Source: CAZOOR01 sp964581505 (GTDB taxonomy: Bacteria; Bacteroidota; Ignavibacteria; Kapaibacteriales; UBA2268). Taken from it: a stretch of 64,000 nucleotides of DNA. Position 1 is the stretch's first letter, and each line of letters opens with the position of its first letter. The stretch spans positions 11,264-75,263 of the forward strand of contig CAZOOR010000006.1 of assembly GCA_964581505.1 (NCBI GenBank), read 5' to 3'. Shown one piece after another: positions 33,934-42,588 of the stretch. The position numbers and the translations under genes were made by a program. Below the pieces are notes generated by a model. That model was not told the DNA's origin. It saw only the letters and a list, made by a program, of their open reading frames with translations, and searched no databases.

Positions 33934-34620
33934 CTATTTGTTTTTATTCTTTTTAACGGCAATAATACGCTCGAAAGGTATATTCTCTTTTATGCAAAAT
34001 GTTTCTTTGTTTGTAGGGGGCAAATCCCAACTGTCTGTCTTCGGTATTATTTGATAATCAAATAAACCGATTGCTTCGAGCATTTTGAGATGATGATGAT
34101 GTACTTCGGGGACATCGCTTGCAAGAAACAATTTGCCACCGGGAATAAGTACCCGATGAAATTCCGATAGAACGGACTTGTTAAAAGCACGCCGTTTTTG
34201 ATGTTTCTTTTTGGGCCACGGGTCAGGGAATAAATATAGTATCCTTTCGATACTTTCGCTTTCAATGAAATTCAGACCGTTTACAACACTATACCAGAGT
34301 AAGGAAACATTAGGAATAGATTCACCACTTATAACGCCGCCGAGCCAGTCGGTAACAATTTTCCTTACTTCAATCCCAAGGAAATTTTTCTTCGGTTCGC
34401 TTTCTGCCAAATCAAGAAGTAATTTTCCTTTACCGCAACCTACATCAAGAACTCCCGGTGGCAACCCGTCTGCAAAGTGTGCCGTCCAATCTATTTGCTC
34501 AATCAGTGGTGGATAATAACGCGGTCTTTTCTTCAGCTCTGCTAGCGGAAAATACAAATTAGCCGCTGTATGATGGCGCAGCTTCTTCGGTTGCGGATAT
34601 TTATTAAAGTCTATCTTCAT
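33934..34620 (-). CDS. trmB: tRNA (guanine-N7)-methyltransferase
   Basis: 228 aa. SAM-binding VLDVGCGKGKLLLDLA near residue 58 and the TrmB signature LYLFPDPWPKKKHQKRRAFN. It makes m7G46 in tRNA variable loops. Length normal. Head of the minus-strand run trmB-nadA-nadC-murG. Confidence 0.95.
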   Translation of the reverse strand: MKIDFNKYPQPKKLRHHTAANLYFPLAELKKRPRYYPPLIEQIDWTAHFADGLPPGVLDVGCGKGKLLLDLAESEPKKNFLGIEVRKIVTDWLGGVISGESIPNVSLLWYSVVNGLNFIESESIERILYLFPDPWPKKKHQKRRAFNKSVLSEFHRVLIPGGKLFLASDVPEVHHHHLKMLEAIGLFDYQIIPKTDSWDLPPTNKETFCIKENIPFERIIAVKKNKNK

Positions 34621-34703
34621 AACATTGCAAAATACTTAATTCATTTCCGGTTTGCAAATATCAACAAACCAAAATCTGATAATATAGTTGAATATTTTTT
34701 CAA

Positions 34704-35438
34704 TTATTCAATTACAGTTATTGTTAAATTATCAAAATAAGAAACGGCATCTGCTTTAGTCCAGAGTCCTGCTTTGCCCGCATTGCCAAATGTAGTATCC
34801 CGCACTTGGAATAATTGCTTGCCGTTCAGATAGACGGTAAATAAATCATTTGCCACTACGAGTTTCAAATCATTCCAACCGGAGCCGAGCGGTGCAACAT
34901 CTGTACCATAAGTTCTCCCTTTTCCTATAAGTGGCAGGTCGGTTCTGACACCGCCTTTTACTCTGTAGAGAACAACATTGTCCTCCAAAGGATTGGCACG
35001 TACAACATAGTAATTGTCGGCATCTTTAAAACGCCATACAAAACCTCCACCTTGGTCCATTCTACCCCTAACACCTTTCATTTTTACTTCCATGGTTAGA
35101 TTTTTTGCAGTCAGACTGTCGAAAACAATTACGTTAAAATGATAATTGGGGTTATCCGAGGAAAGCTGAGCAAGTACTTTGTTCCCCTTATCATCGACAA
35201 TTTTCCAATCTGTTCCGCTACCCCTGCCCGTAAAATATTGCGACCAATCACTCGGAATTGTACCGGTTTCGTAATCCTCAAATGTAAAAGTAGTAGTAGC
35301 AACATTATTGCTTTTAATAGTTTGCATGGTCTTTGCCGGTTCGGTTTTCTTTTCGGGAATATTATTTTTTTCGCTTTCGGCTTTGCCGCAACCGTAAACT
35401 AAAAATATGCCAAGTAAAAGTGTAAGAAATCCTTTCAT
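34704..35438 (-). CDS. Lipoprotein with concanavalin-like (DUF1080/LamG-type) domain
   Basis: 244 aa. Lipoprotein signal with lipobox near residue 17 (LVYGCGKAES), then a charged Lys/Glu linker and a jelly-roll domain of about 180 aa (FEDYETGTIPSDWSQYFTGRG ... GLWTKADAVSYFDNLTITV). This is the glycan- or lectin-like fold seen in 3-keto-disaccharide hydrolase (DUF1080) relatives. No catalytic residues can be named. Likely on the outer membrane or in the periplasm. It follows the ABC transporter ATPase gene direction but is separated by a small gap and may be its own unit. Confidence 0.7.
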   Translation of the reverse strand: MKGFLTLLLGIFLVYGCGKAESEKNNIPEKKTEPAKTMQTIKSNNVATTTFTFEDYETGTIPSDWSQYFTGRGSGTDWKIVDDKGNKVLAQLSSDNPNYHFNVIVFDSLTAKNLTMEVKMKGVRGRMDQGGGFVWRFKDADNYYVVRANPLEDNVVLYRVKGGVRTDLPLIGKGRTYGTDVAPLGSGWNDLKLVVANDLFTVYLNGKQLFQVRDTTFGNAGKAGLWTKADAVSYFDNLTITVIE

Positions 35439-35475
35439 AATTTTATCCTTCCATAATTCTTTGAAAATATAAATA

Positions 35476-36186
35476 TTAGTATTCTAAAAAATATTTGACG
35501 TATTCATTGTTTGAATTTTTAATTTGCTGAACAGTTCCCTTGTCTTCTATGATTCCGTTATTGATTACAACAATTTCATCAGCAATAGCAAAGGCTTCAC
35601 GGTGGTCGTGTGTTACATAGATAATAGTCAAGTTTAATTTGCTATTGAGCATTTTTATATAATCCAAGATTTTCCGTTTCAATTTGACATCAAGATTAGC
35701 AAGCGGTTCGTCCATAAGTAAAATTTTAGGTTCAAGTACCAAAGCGCGGGCGATAGCAGTAAGCTGTTGCTGTCCGCCGGATAATTGATGTGGGTATTTA
35801 TTACCATACTCTTGTATCCCAAAGAATTTTAAAATATCAGAGACTTTCTCTTGAATATTTGATGTTTTTCTCTCAATTAATCCAAAGGCAATATTTTTAT
35901 AAACCGTATAATGTGGCCAAAGTGCTAAATCCTGAAAAACAAATCCTATGTCCCGTTTATGTGCGGGTATTAATATTTCTCCACTATTTGACACAGTTCT
36001 ATTATCAATTGAAATTGTACCGCTATCCGGAATTTCCAAACCGGCAATGAGACGTAATATTGTAGTTTTGCCACTACCGGAGCCACCGAGCAAGCATGTC
36101 AATTGATTTTTTTGTATAAGTAAATCTAAACCGTTAAGCACCGATTTGTCTTTATACCTATGTTGTATATTATATAATTTAATCAT
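35476..36186 (-). CDS. ABC transporter ATP-binding protein, ferric iron (FbpC) type
   Basis: 236 aa from the ATG at 36186; the longer frame begins at a TTG (36222) inside the permease gene and adds no domain. Walker A GGSGSGKTT, Q-loop VFQDLALWPHYTVYKNIAFGL, signature LSGGQQQLTAIARAL, Walker B ILLMDEPLANLD, H-loop YVTHDHREA. This is the FbpC/PotA-like subfamily, though the C-terminal regulatory (TOBE) domain is missing, giving a short protein. It overlaps the permease gene by eight bases, and the solute-binding lipoprotein precedes it, giving a complete importer. Confidence 0.9.
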   Translation of the reverse strand: MIKLYNIQHRYKDKSVLNGLDLLIQKNQLTCLLGGSGSGKTTILRLIAGLEIPDSGTISIDNRTVSNSGEILIPAHKRDIGFVFQDLALWPHYTVYKNIAFGLIERKTSNIQEKVSDILKFFGIQEYGNKYPHQLSGGQQQLTAIARALVLEPKILLMDEPLANLDVKLKRKILDYIKMLNSKLNLTIIYVTHDHREAFAIADEIVVINNGIIEDKGTVQQIKNSNNEYVKYFLEY

Positions 36187-37798
36187 AATAGTAGCTATAT
36201 TTATTTTGATATATCTTGACAATCAAAAAGAAAAATGAAATAATTACCAAAGTAATAGCAAAAACTACCAAAGACATAGAACTTGTAAGCGATTGCGGAG
36301 CGTTAGCCATAATTGTAAATACTTTAATCGGCATTATCTCTGTTCCGGGTGGATATAACATAATGCTTGTTCCAAGTTCACTAAGACAAAAAATAAAGCT
36401 AAGAACTATTGCCGCAAACAATGTAGGCAAAATTAACGGTAGTAATATCTTAGTAATTTGTCTGTATGGTTTACTTCCCTGTATTTGCGCCGCTTCGAAT
36501 AAGGAATTTGGAATTTGCTTAATTGCGTTTGCTATTAGTTTGGAAGAAATGAATGAAAATTTACCTGCATAGCCAATTATGATAATGGCATATCCCGAAT
36601 ATATAAAATCAAAGATTGCGTGATTGTAAAATTTAATTAGGCTTATTCCAAAAACAGTAGATGGTATTGCAAAAATAAAGAGCAATAGCCAAGTAAATAG
36701 TTTTCCGGTTGTTTGGGAGCCATTAATAGTTAATAAATATGCGGACGCAAAACCGATAAGCACAATGACAAATGCCCCGATAACTGCTAATCCTATTGAG
36801 CTTCCGAGAGTAGGAAACAATAAGCTGAATGCTTTAATAAATTGAACGGAACCACCTTTAAAAGATTGATAAAACAATATGATAAACGGTAGAATTATAA
36901 AGATAAAAAATAATATAAAAATCAAGGAGAAGCTTACATATTTCCATTGATATAATTCATATAATCTATTGTTTCTTCCTTTGCCTCCGAGTGATAGAAA
37001 CTGTGCATCAGCAAGATGCCTCCTCTCAATAAATAGCAGTACTATGCAAATTGAAATCAATAGTGTGGATTGCAAAATAGCAAATGAATGATTGTAGAAT
37101 GCTGAAAATTGAGTAAAAATTTCGGTCGTAAGAACTTCTACTCCGAAAAATGCCGGCACAGTAAATTCGGAAATACTCAATATAAATATTAGTACAAAAG
37201 AAGTTATAATAGCAGGTTTAATCATTGGTAAAGTAATTTTTAGTATTATCCTTCTTAATCGAACAATTGTCAAAGCGGATTCTTCCAAATGAGTAGAAAT
37301 ATTGGTCAAAGCACTACCAATAATAAGCATTGACAAAGGTGTGTAAATTGTTGTTAATACAAAAATCACTCCGATATATGTGGATATAATGCTACTACTA
37401 CCGATAGAAAAATAAAAAAAATCTTTCCAAGCAACAGCCAAAATATATGGAGAAACAAATAATGGAATCAAAAATCCAATCTTAAAAAAGCCACGATATT
37501 TTATATTTGTCTTATAGAGTAAATAAGCTATAATTGCTCCCAATATAGTAGAAAGAAAGGCAATGGAAAAAGCGAGCATACTACTTTTTAAGAGAAGAAA
37601 TAGGCTACTATTATCTAATAATGAAAGGTTATTTTGTAATGAGCCGTCAAATATCAGTGTTGTCCCAATTGTATAAAAAACAGGAACAACAATTAATAAA
37701 AGAAATACTATGAAAACAAATGTAGCTAATATAGTATTTGCTTTAACCCTGAATAAAGCTCTTTTCATAAGCAACAGTTTTAAATTTATTTCGCCCAT
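36179..37798 (-). CDS. ABC transporter permease, ferric iron (FbpB) type, fused two-unit permease
   Basis: 539 aa with about 12 membrane segments in two homologous halves, as in FbpB/SfuB. Two EAA-type loops are visible (EESALTIVRLRRIILKITLPMIKPA in the first half; FEAAQIQGSKPYRQITKILLPLILP in the second). An ATG at 37768 (MKRALF) is an alternative start; the first one overlaps the binding-protein gene by 13 bases. It moves the substrate delivered by the neighbouring binding protein, powered by the neighbouring ATPase. Confidence 0.9.
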   Translation of the reverse strand: MGEINLKLLLMKRALFRVKANTILATFVFIVFLLLIVVPVFYTIGTTLIFDGSLQNNLSLLDNSSLFLLLKSSMLAFSIAFLSTILGAIIAYLLYKTNIKYRGFFKIGFLIPLFVSPYILAVAWKDFFYFSIGSSSIISTYIGVIFVLTTIYTPLSMLIIGSALTNISTHLEESALTIVRLRRIILKITLPMIKPAIITSFVLIFILSISEFTVPAFFGVEVLTTEIFTQFSAFYNHSFAILQSTLLISICIVLLFIERRHLADAQFLSLGGKGRNNRLYELYQWKYVSFSLIFILFFIFIILPFIILFYQSFKGGSVQFIKAFSLLFPTLGSSIGLAVIGAFVIVLIGFASAYLLTINGSQTTGKLFTWLLLFIFAIPSTVFGISLIKFYNHAIFDFIYSGYAIIIIGYAGKFSFISSKLIANAIKQIPNSLFEAAQIQGSKPYRQITKILLPLILPTLFAAIVLSFIFCLSELGTSIMLYPPGTEIMPIKVFTIMANAPQSLTSSMSLVVFAITLVIISFFFLIVKIYQNKYSYYYD

Positions 37799-38790
37799 TC
37801 TTTAAGAAAATTCTGAATTTCTACAAGTTTCTGCGAAGTTCTATCATAATCAATTTCCATAGGTTTGATATTATCAAGCGAAGGAATAGATTTTGTTGTC
37901 TTCACTCCTTTATGTAGAGGCATTTGGGCGCAAGATTTCGCCAATTTTGCTTCGCTCTCTTTGCTAAGAAGATAATCAAGTAATTTTTTCCCATTTTCGC
38001 TATGTGGTGAATTCTTAATCAAGCAAACAGTATTGGGCATAATTAAGGTGCCTATGCCGGCTTGGTCTAAAAATACATAATCAACATCAGTACTTTCCTT
38101 CATTGCTTCGAAAGCATCGTCTGTATCCGTAAGCCCACAGGCAATTTCGCCAATCATAACGCGTTTTTTAACGTCGCCGTTACTTGAAGCAATTACCACT
38201 CCATTTTTTTTCAAGTCAGCAAGAAACGCTTTTGCCGCAGTATCGCCAAGTGCGGTAAATAGAGCCGCAATATGAAACGTAGTAGTTCCGAAAAGAGGAT
38301 TGGCAATGGCGACATTATTTGCGTATTTAGGCTTTGCCAAATCGAATATTGAATTTGGGACATCATCTTTTGACAACATTTTTTTATTATATATAAGCAC
38401 CCTGGAGCGTGCAGAAAATCCTGTCCATTGATTTCCTTTATCTTTATATAGTAGTGGAATATCGGCAGAGTTCGGTGAAACATATCTTTGTGTTATTCCT
38501 TTGTGTTTTAAGACATTTGTTCGGACGGGGTCGCCACTCCAAAAAACATCACAATGCGGATTATCCCTTTCTGCAATAAGTCTGTTTAATACACCTGTCG
38601 ATTTTGTTTCTTCCGTGTCATAAATAACCTTAACATTTATACCTGTATTTTCCTCGAAGTCCTTCAAAATAGGTTCGGAAAATACTTGGTCAACACTTGT
38701 ATAAACAACAACATTATCCTGTTTGTCAGCACAAGAGAGCATAAATAACAGTAGGAATGCTGTACAAACAGCTAAATTTTTCTTCTTCAT
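37786..38790 (-). CDS. ABC transporter substrate-binding lipoprotein, ferric iron (FbpA/FutA) type
   Basis: 334 aa. Lipoprotein signal (FLLLFMLSCADKQ), then VVVYTSVDQVFSEPILKDFEENTGINVKVIYDTEE, the typical opening of Fe(III)-binding proteins. Further family stretches: GVLNRLIAERDNPHCDVFWSGDP and IACGLTDTDDAFEAMK. First gene of binding protein-permease-ATPase on the minus strand, with overlaps. Ferric iron is the likely cargo; thiamine or phosphonate analogues are possible in this superfamily. Confidence 0.9.
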   Translation of the reverse strand: MKKKNLAVCTAFLLLFMLSCADKQDNVVVYTSVDQVFSEPILKDFEENTGINVKVIYDTEETKSTGVLNRLIAERDNPHCDVFWSGDPVRTNVLKHKGITQRYVSPNSADIPLLYKDKGNQWTGFSARSRVLIYNKKMLSKDDVPNSIFDLAKPKYANNVAIANPLFGTTTFHIAALFTALGDTAAKAFLADLKKNGVVIASSNGDVKKRVMIGEIACGLTDTDDAFEAMKESTDVDYVFLDQAGIGTLIMPNTVCLIKNSPHSENGKKLLDYLLSKESEAKLAKSCAQMPLHKGVKTTKSIPSLDNIKPMEIDYDRTSQKLVEIQNFLKEWAK

Positions 38791-38824
38791 ACAATTGCAA
38801 TTTGTTTATTAAACATATATTCTG

Positions 38825-38832
38825 CAAAGATA
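38825..38832 (-). promoter_or_regulatory. Predicted -7 box for the iron transporter operon
   Basis: CAAAGATA on the plus strand is TATCTTTG on the minus strand, a perfect TAnnTTTG, 35 bases before the binding-protein start. The -33 element is poor. No Fur-like palindrome was recognised. Confidence 0.45.
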
Positions 38833-38935
38833 AGAAATATTAAGATATTTCAGTCCTTTTTCTTTATATTTTTTGTAACTATAATTAGGAGTCAATGTAG
38901 TAGAAATACATAAAAGGTAATGTTCTAATTCAAAT

Positions 38936-39064
38936 CGCACCCTGAAGGCTCCGGTTAATTTATATCCCTATCCTAACCGTATTCTTTAGGTTACGGTGAT
39001 GTACATCGCGATTGTTCTCATTCTCGCCCTTTGGGAGATGGCTGGGGTGTGGGTGCGGCTGTTT
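38936..39064. repeat. Degenerate copy of the compound intergenic repeat
   Basis: In the 499-base gap between the iron transporter and nadK: TCGCACCCTGAAGGCTCCGGTT at about 38936-38957 resembles a decayed arm of the hairpin, and CTCGCCCTTTGGGAGATGGC / TGGGGTGTGGGTGCGG at 39024-39055 matches the second half of the copies at 16668 and 16908. A further repeat-like stretch (CCCTC...GAGGGGTGG, GACGCGCAGCGTC) extends to about 39130. The minus-strand open frame here (38960-39235; PHPHPSHLPKGE) is a translation artefact of the repeat. The rest of the gap holds nothing recognisable. Confidence 0.6.
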
Positions 39065-39270
39065 GCTTTTCTTTTCCCTCTTTGCTTTGATGAGGGGTGG
39101 ATTGACGCGCAGCGTCAGAACGGGGTGGTGTGTCTTTAACTTTCTTTGATTTTGCTGGAATGACAATAATAAATCGCGAAAAGAATTATTAATGAGATTT
39201 ATATTTTTATCAAATAAGCATAAATATTTGGTCAAAAGCTAATCATTATTTATTTTGAAATGATATTCCT

Positions 39271-39284
39271 CTCAAATATTTGAG
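39271..39284. promoter_or_regulatory. 14-bp perfect palindrome overlapping the nadK ribosome site
   Basis: CTCAAATATTTGAG is perfectly palindromic, and its right arm joins the GAGG ribosome site five bases before the nadK ATG. It could be an operator or simply chance; effect unknown. Confidence 0.4.
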
Positions 39285-39289
39285 GTAAA

Positions 39290-40174
39290 ATGAAAAAGAT
39301 TGCACTATTTGAAAATGCAGACAAGCCGGCGGCTATTAAATATGCCGAAAAAGCGGCTGAATTATTAGTCAAAATGGATGCCGAGGTTTATGCTCAGCAA
39401 AGACTGGTAGATAATGTTTCACCCGAAATTGCAGATAAAATTAAGGCTATTCCTCTTGATGAGTTCGAGCGCTATGCCGATGCGGTTATCTCATTCGGCG
39501 GGGACGGGACAATGCTTTCGGCGGCAAGAACATTGATTAATTCCAATATTCCGATTATCGGATTCAATGTCGGTAAACTCGGCTTTCTCGCAGAATATTC
39601 TATTGATAATATCGAACAGGGGCTGAAGGATTTAATTGACGGCAACTATCGAGTTGTAGATAGATTTGTGATTGAAACCGAAATTGACGGTGAAAAACTC
39701 TATGCCCTTAATGACTTTGTCATTGAAAAAAGAAACTCTTCGCGTATGATTACGGTGAAGGCTTATGCTAATGACCATCATATTGCAGACTATCGAGCGG
39801 ACGGTTTAATTATAACAACACCGACCGGTTCGACCGCCTATTCGCTTTCTTGCAATGGTCCTGTTATTGCTCCGGCAACACAGGTATTATGCCTGACACC
39901 CGTCTCGCCACATTCATTGAACTTGCGTCCGGTAGTTATTCCCGATACGAATGACGTCAAATGCAAAGTATTATCTAATACGGGTGAAGCGAATTTTGTG
40001 GTTGACGGACAAATTATTAAAATACTTAAAGACAAAGCGGAGGTAAATATCAAACGCTCCGAAGCAATCATTAAATTAATAAAACCGCTGGAAAGTTCAT
40101 ACTATGACTTATTGCGAAAAAAATTCTTGTGGGCGGCAAATCCTATTGACAGCAATCGTTCCGAGGAGAAATAA
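39290..40174 (+). CDS. nadK: NAD kinase
   Basis: 294 aa. Phosphorylates NAD to NADP. Signatures: VISFGGDGTMLSAARTLI (GGDGT) near residue 68, GFNVGKLGFLAEYS, LNDFVIEK, and TPTGSTAYSLSCNGPVIAP. Normal length. Two bases separate it from lgt, so the two are co-transcribed. With nadA and nadC the window holds three NAD(P) synthesis genes in two places. Confidence 0.97.
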   Translation: MKKIALFENADKPAAIKYAEKAAELLVKMDAEVYAQQRLVDNVSPEIADKIKAIPLDEFERYADAVISFGGDGTMLSAARTLINSNIPIIGFNVGKLGFLAEYSIDNIEQGLKDLIDGNYRVVDRFVIETEIDGEKLYALNDFVIEKRNSSRMITVKAYANDHHIADYRADGLIITTPTGSTAYSLSCNGPVIAPATQVLCLTPVSPHSLNLRPVVIPDTNDVKCKVLSNTGEANFVVDGQIIKILKDKAEVNIKRSEAIIKLIKPLESSYYDLLRKKFLWAANPIDSNRSEEK

Positions 40175-40176
40175 AT

Positions 40177-40965
40177 ATGGATTTTATCGGATATATTAGT
40201 TGGGATATTTCACCGGAAATTTTTCGGCTTGGTCCTGTTGCTGTTCGTTGGTACGGATTGCTCTTTGCACTTGGCTTTGTTCTCGGCTATAATATAATGA
40301 CAAAATTTTTCATTAAAGAAAAACGACCGTTAAAAGACTTGGAAGCCCTAACAATTACGATGATTATAGGAACAATTATCGGAGCGAGACTGGGGCATTG
40401 TCTTTTCTATGACCCAATGTACTATTTGTCAAATCCCATTAAAATTCTAAAAATATGGGAGGGTGGTCTGGCAAGTCATGGGGCGGCGATTGGTATTCTC
40501 ATTGCCTTGTTATTTTATATTAAAAAATATCCGAAATATACGATGCTATGGATACTTGACAGGGTGGTCATCGTAGTAGCACTGGCTGGTTTTCTTATTA
40601 GACTCGGTAATTTTTTCAATTCAGAAATTCTCGGGAGTGTGTCATCGTCCCCTTGGGCAGTTGTTTTTGCAAGAATAGACAGCTTGCCGCGACACCCTGC
40701 ACAGCTCTATGAAGCATTTGCTTACCTACTTATTTTTGTTTATTTATTTCGTTCCTACTTCAAGTTTGACGGAAAAATTCCTACCGGTCGTTTTTTTGGT
40801 ATTTTCCTAATCCTTGTTTTTGGAGCAAGGTTTATAATTGAATTTTTCAAGGAAGTTCAATCGGCGTTCGAACATAGTTTGCCGCTTGATATGGGGCAGT
40901 TGCTCAGTATTCCTTTTGTCATTGCCGGAATATACTTTCTCATAAAATCCAATAAAAAGGAATAA
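40177..40965 (+). CDS. lgt: Prolipoprotein diacylglyceryl transferase
   Basis: 262 aa, about seven membrane segments. Lgt attaches diacylglycerol to the lipobox cysteine. Signatures: AVRWYGLLFALGFVLGY, GARLGHCLFYDP, WEGGLASHGAAIG, IRLGNFFNSEILG (the Lgt signature) and RHPAQLYEA. Essential for the many lipoproteins in this window. Followed by a terminator. Confidence 0.97.
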   Translation: MDFIGYISWDISPEIFRLGPVAVRWYGLLFALGFVLGYNIMTKFFIKEKRPLKDLEALTITMIIGTIIGARLGHCLFYDPMYYLSNPIKILKIWEGGLASHGAAIGILIALLFYIKKYPKYTMLWILDRVVIVVALAGFLIRLGNFFNSEILGSVSSSPWAVVFARIDSLPRHPAQLYEAFAYLLIFVYLFRSYFKFDGKIPTGRFFGIFLILVFGARFIIEFFKEVQSAFEHSLPLDMGQLLSIPFVIAGIYFLIKSNKKE

Positions 40966-40991
40966 TGGAAAACGATAGAAAATATTCAAAA

Positions 40992-41030
40992 GGCTGTCCC
41001 TATACAAATGAGACAGTCTTTTTTTTACTA
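40992..41030 (+). terminator. Rho-independent terminator after nadK-lgt
   Basis: GGCTGTC (40992-40998) pairs with GACAGTC (about 41012-41018, one G-U pair), followed by eight or more T. Confidence 0.85.
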
Positions 41031-41040
41031 ATATTTATTC

Positions 41041-41095
41041 AGCATATATCCTGAACTATGATACATTTATGGTATTATATAGGATATATCCTTAA
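41041..41095. repeat. 55-bp palindromic repeat, copy 1, upstream of the AAA_14 ATPase
   Basis: AGCATATATCCTGAACTATG...ATAGGATATATCCTTAA: a direct repeat of 41141-41195, exactly 100 bases apart, with internal inverted arms TATATCCT / AGGATATA. It could be a pair of operators or a remnant of a mobile sequence. Confidence 0.75.
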
Positions 41096-41140
41096 TATGT
41101 TATTAAATTTCTTTTATTATCCACAAAAAAATATTAATTT

Positions 41141-41195
41141 AGCATATATCCTGAACTATTATACGTATATAGTATTGTTTAGGATATACCCTTAA
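41141..41195. repeat. 55-bp palindromic repeat, copy 2, upstream of the AAA_14 ATPase
   Basis: Second copy of the 41041-41095 repeat, with about ten substitutions, mostly in the centre, while both arms (TATATCCT and AGGATATA) are kept. It ends 23 bases before the ATPase start codon. Confidence 0.75.
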
Positions 41196-41217
41196 CGTTT
41201 ATTAATGAGAGTTTATT

Positions 41218-42432
41218 ATGATAGTTAAACGACAAATATATTATGATAGAATAAAAACCTTTATTGACAAACCGATAATTAAGATAATTACCGGTATGCG
41301 AAGAGTTGGCAAAAGTTATTTCTTAAAACAAATAATTTCCGAGTTAATAAGCTCGGAAATAGATAAGTCGCAAATAATATTCATAGATAAAGAAGACATA
41401 AGATTTGATTCCATTCAGAATTATAAGCAGTTGAATGAATATATTGAGTCAAATTATTCTTCAATAAATGGAAAAAAGTATTTATTCATTGATGAAGTTC
41501 AAGAGATAGAACAATGGGAAAAATTAATAGTTTCGTTAAATAAAAGTGAGAAATATGATATATATCTCAGTGGTAGTAATGCTCAATTATTATCATCAGA
41601 GCTTGCTACTTTGATTGCAGGTCGATATATTGAAATCAATATTTATCCACTTTCTTTTTCAGAATTTATAGAATTTCAAGGAGAAAATTTTGTTTCTTAT
41701 CAAAATTCATTTGAATTATACATCAGATATGGCGGACTACCAGGAATATTTCATTTAGAACAGACAGACGAGACCGTTTTCCAATATCTTAACGGTATAT
41801 ACAGTAGTATTTTGGTGAAAGATATTATTGCAAGATATAGGATTAGGAATGTTTCGCTATTAGAAAAAATCCTTAATTTTATTCTTGATAATATTGGTAA
41901 TCTATTAACGGCAAATAATATTGCTAAATATTTGAAGTCGCAAAAGAATGTCATTTATTCCGATACTATTCAGAATTATTTAAATTATTTTCTAAAAACT
42001 TATATCGTACATAAGGTTCAGAGATATGATATAAAAGGTAAAAAACTTTTAGAAATCAATGAAAAATACTATGTCAATGACCTGGGATTGCGTCATAGTA
42101 TTTTGCAGTTTCGCAATGACGATATTGCTCAAATATTAGAAAACATTGTCTATATGGAATTATTGGTTCGAGGTTATAAAGTAAATGTTGGCAATCATGC
42201 AGGCAAAGAAATTGATTTTATTGCTACAAAACAAAATGAAAAAATTTACATTCAAGTATCATATTTATTAGCCTCCGAAAAAACTATAGAGCGAGAATTT
42301 ACGCCATTATTAAAAATTGAAGATAATTATCCAAAATTTGTTTTAAGTATGGATACAAATATTATAGCTAATGATAATAAAGGAATAAAACGAATAAATA
42401 TTATAGATTTCTTGATAGATTCTGTTAGATAG
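41218..42432 (+). CDS. AAA_14 family ATPase with DUF4143 C-terminal nuclease-like domain
   Basis: 404 aa. Walker A GMRRVGKSYF (residues 26-35), Walker B KKYLFIDEVQEIEQWEKLI, sensor-like YLSGSNAQLLSSELATLIAGRY and PLSFSEFIEF are the AAA_14 pattern. The C-terminal domain (ENIVYMELLVRGYKVNVGNHAGKEIDFIATKQNEKIYIQV) matches DUF4143 with a PD-(D/E)XK-like core: EIDFIA and YIQV, with Gln in place of the usual Lys/Glu. Such genes are frequent, often horizontally transferred and of unknown function, possibly in defence. AT-rich, single gene between terminators, with unusual palindromic repeats upstream. Confidence 0.9.
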   Translation: MIVKRQIYYDRIKTFIDKPIIKIITGMRRVGKSYFLKQIISELISSEIDKSQIIFIDKEDIRFDSIQNYKQLNEYIESNYSSINGKKYLFIDEVQEIEQWEKLIVSLNKSEKYDIYLSGSNAQLLSSELATLIAGRYIEINIYPLSFSEFIEFQGENFVSYQNSFELYIRYGGLPGIFHLEQTDETVFQYLNGIYSSILVKDIIARYRIRNVSLLEKILNFILDNIGNLLTANNIAKYLKSQKNVIYSDTIQNYLNYFLKTYIVHKVQRYDIKGKKLLEINEKYYVNDLGLRHSILQFRNDDIAQILENIVYMELLVRGYKVNVGNHAGKEIDFIATKQNEKIYIQVSYLLASEKTIEREFTPLLKIEDNYPKFVLSMDTNIIANDNKGIKRINIIDFLIDSVR

Positions 42433-42530
42433 ATAATACTTTTGCGATACTGTCTGTCTTTAAGTTTCTATCTTCGGAGGGGATACAGGTTTTTCCTCGT
42501 GTTGAAATACAGGGCTATTGATTTGATATA

Positions 42531-42567
42531 AAAAAACCGCACCCAGATGGATGCGGTTTTTTTATTA
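42531..42567 (-). terminator. Bidirectional hairpin terminator between AAA_14 ATPase and glyA
   Basis: AAAAAACCGCACCC-AGA-TGGATGCGGTTTTTTT, with A-run on the left and T-run on the right, so it can stop transcription from both sides. It uses the same ACCGCA/TGCGGT core as the intergenic repeats at 16668, 16908 and 59036. Confidence 0.85.
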
Positions 42568-42588
42568 TTTTCTTATTCCGATGAAGGT

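Noticed and set aside
38960..39235. Minus-strand open frame with PHPHPSHLPKGE
   Set aside because: Repeat-derived translation in a gap containing a degenerate repeat; no ribosome site or conserved domain.
41041..41195. CRISPR array
   Set aside because: Only two copies with 45-base spacing, diverged centres and no cas genes.
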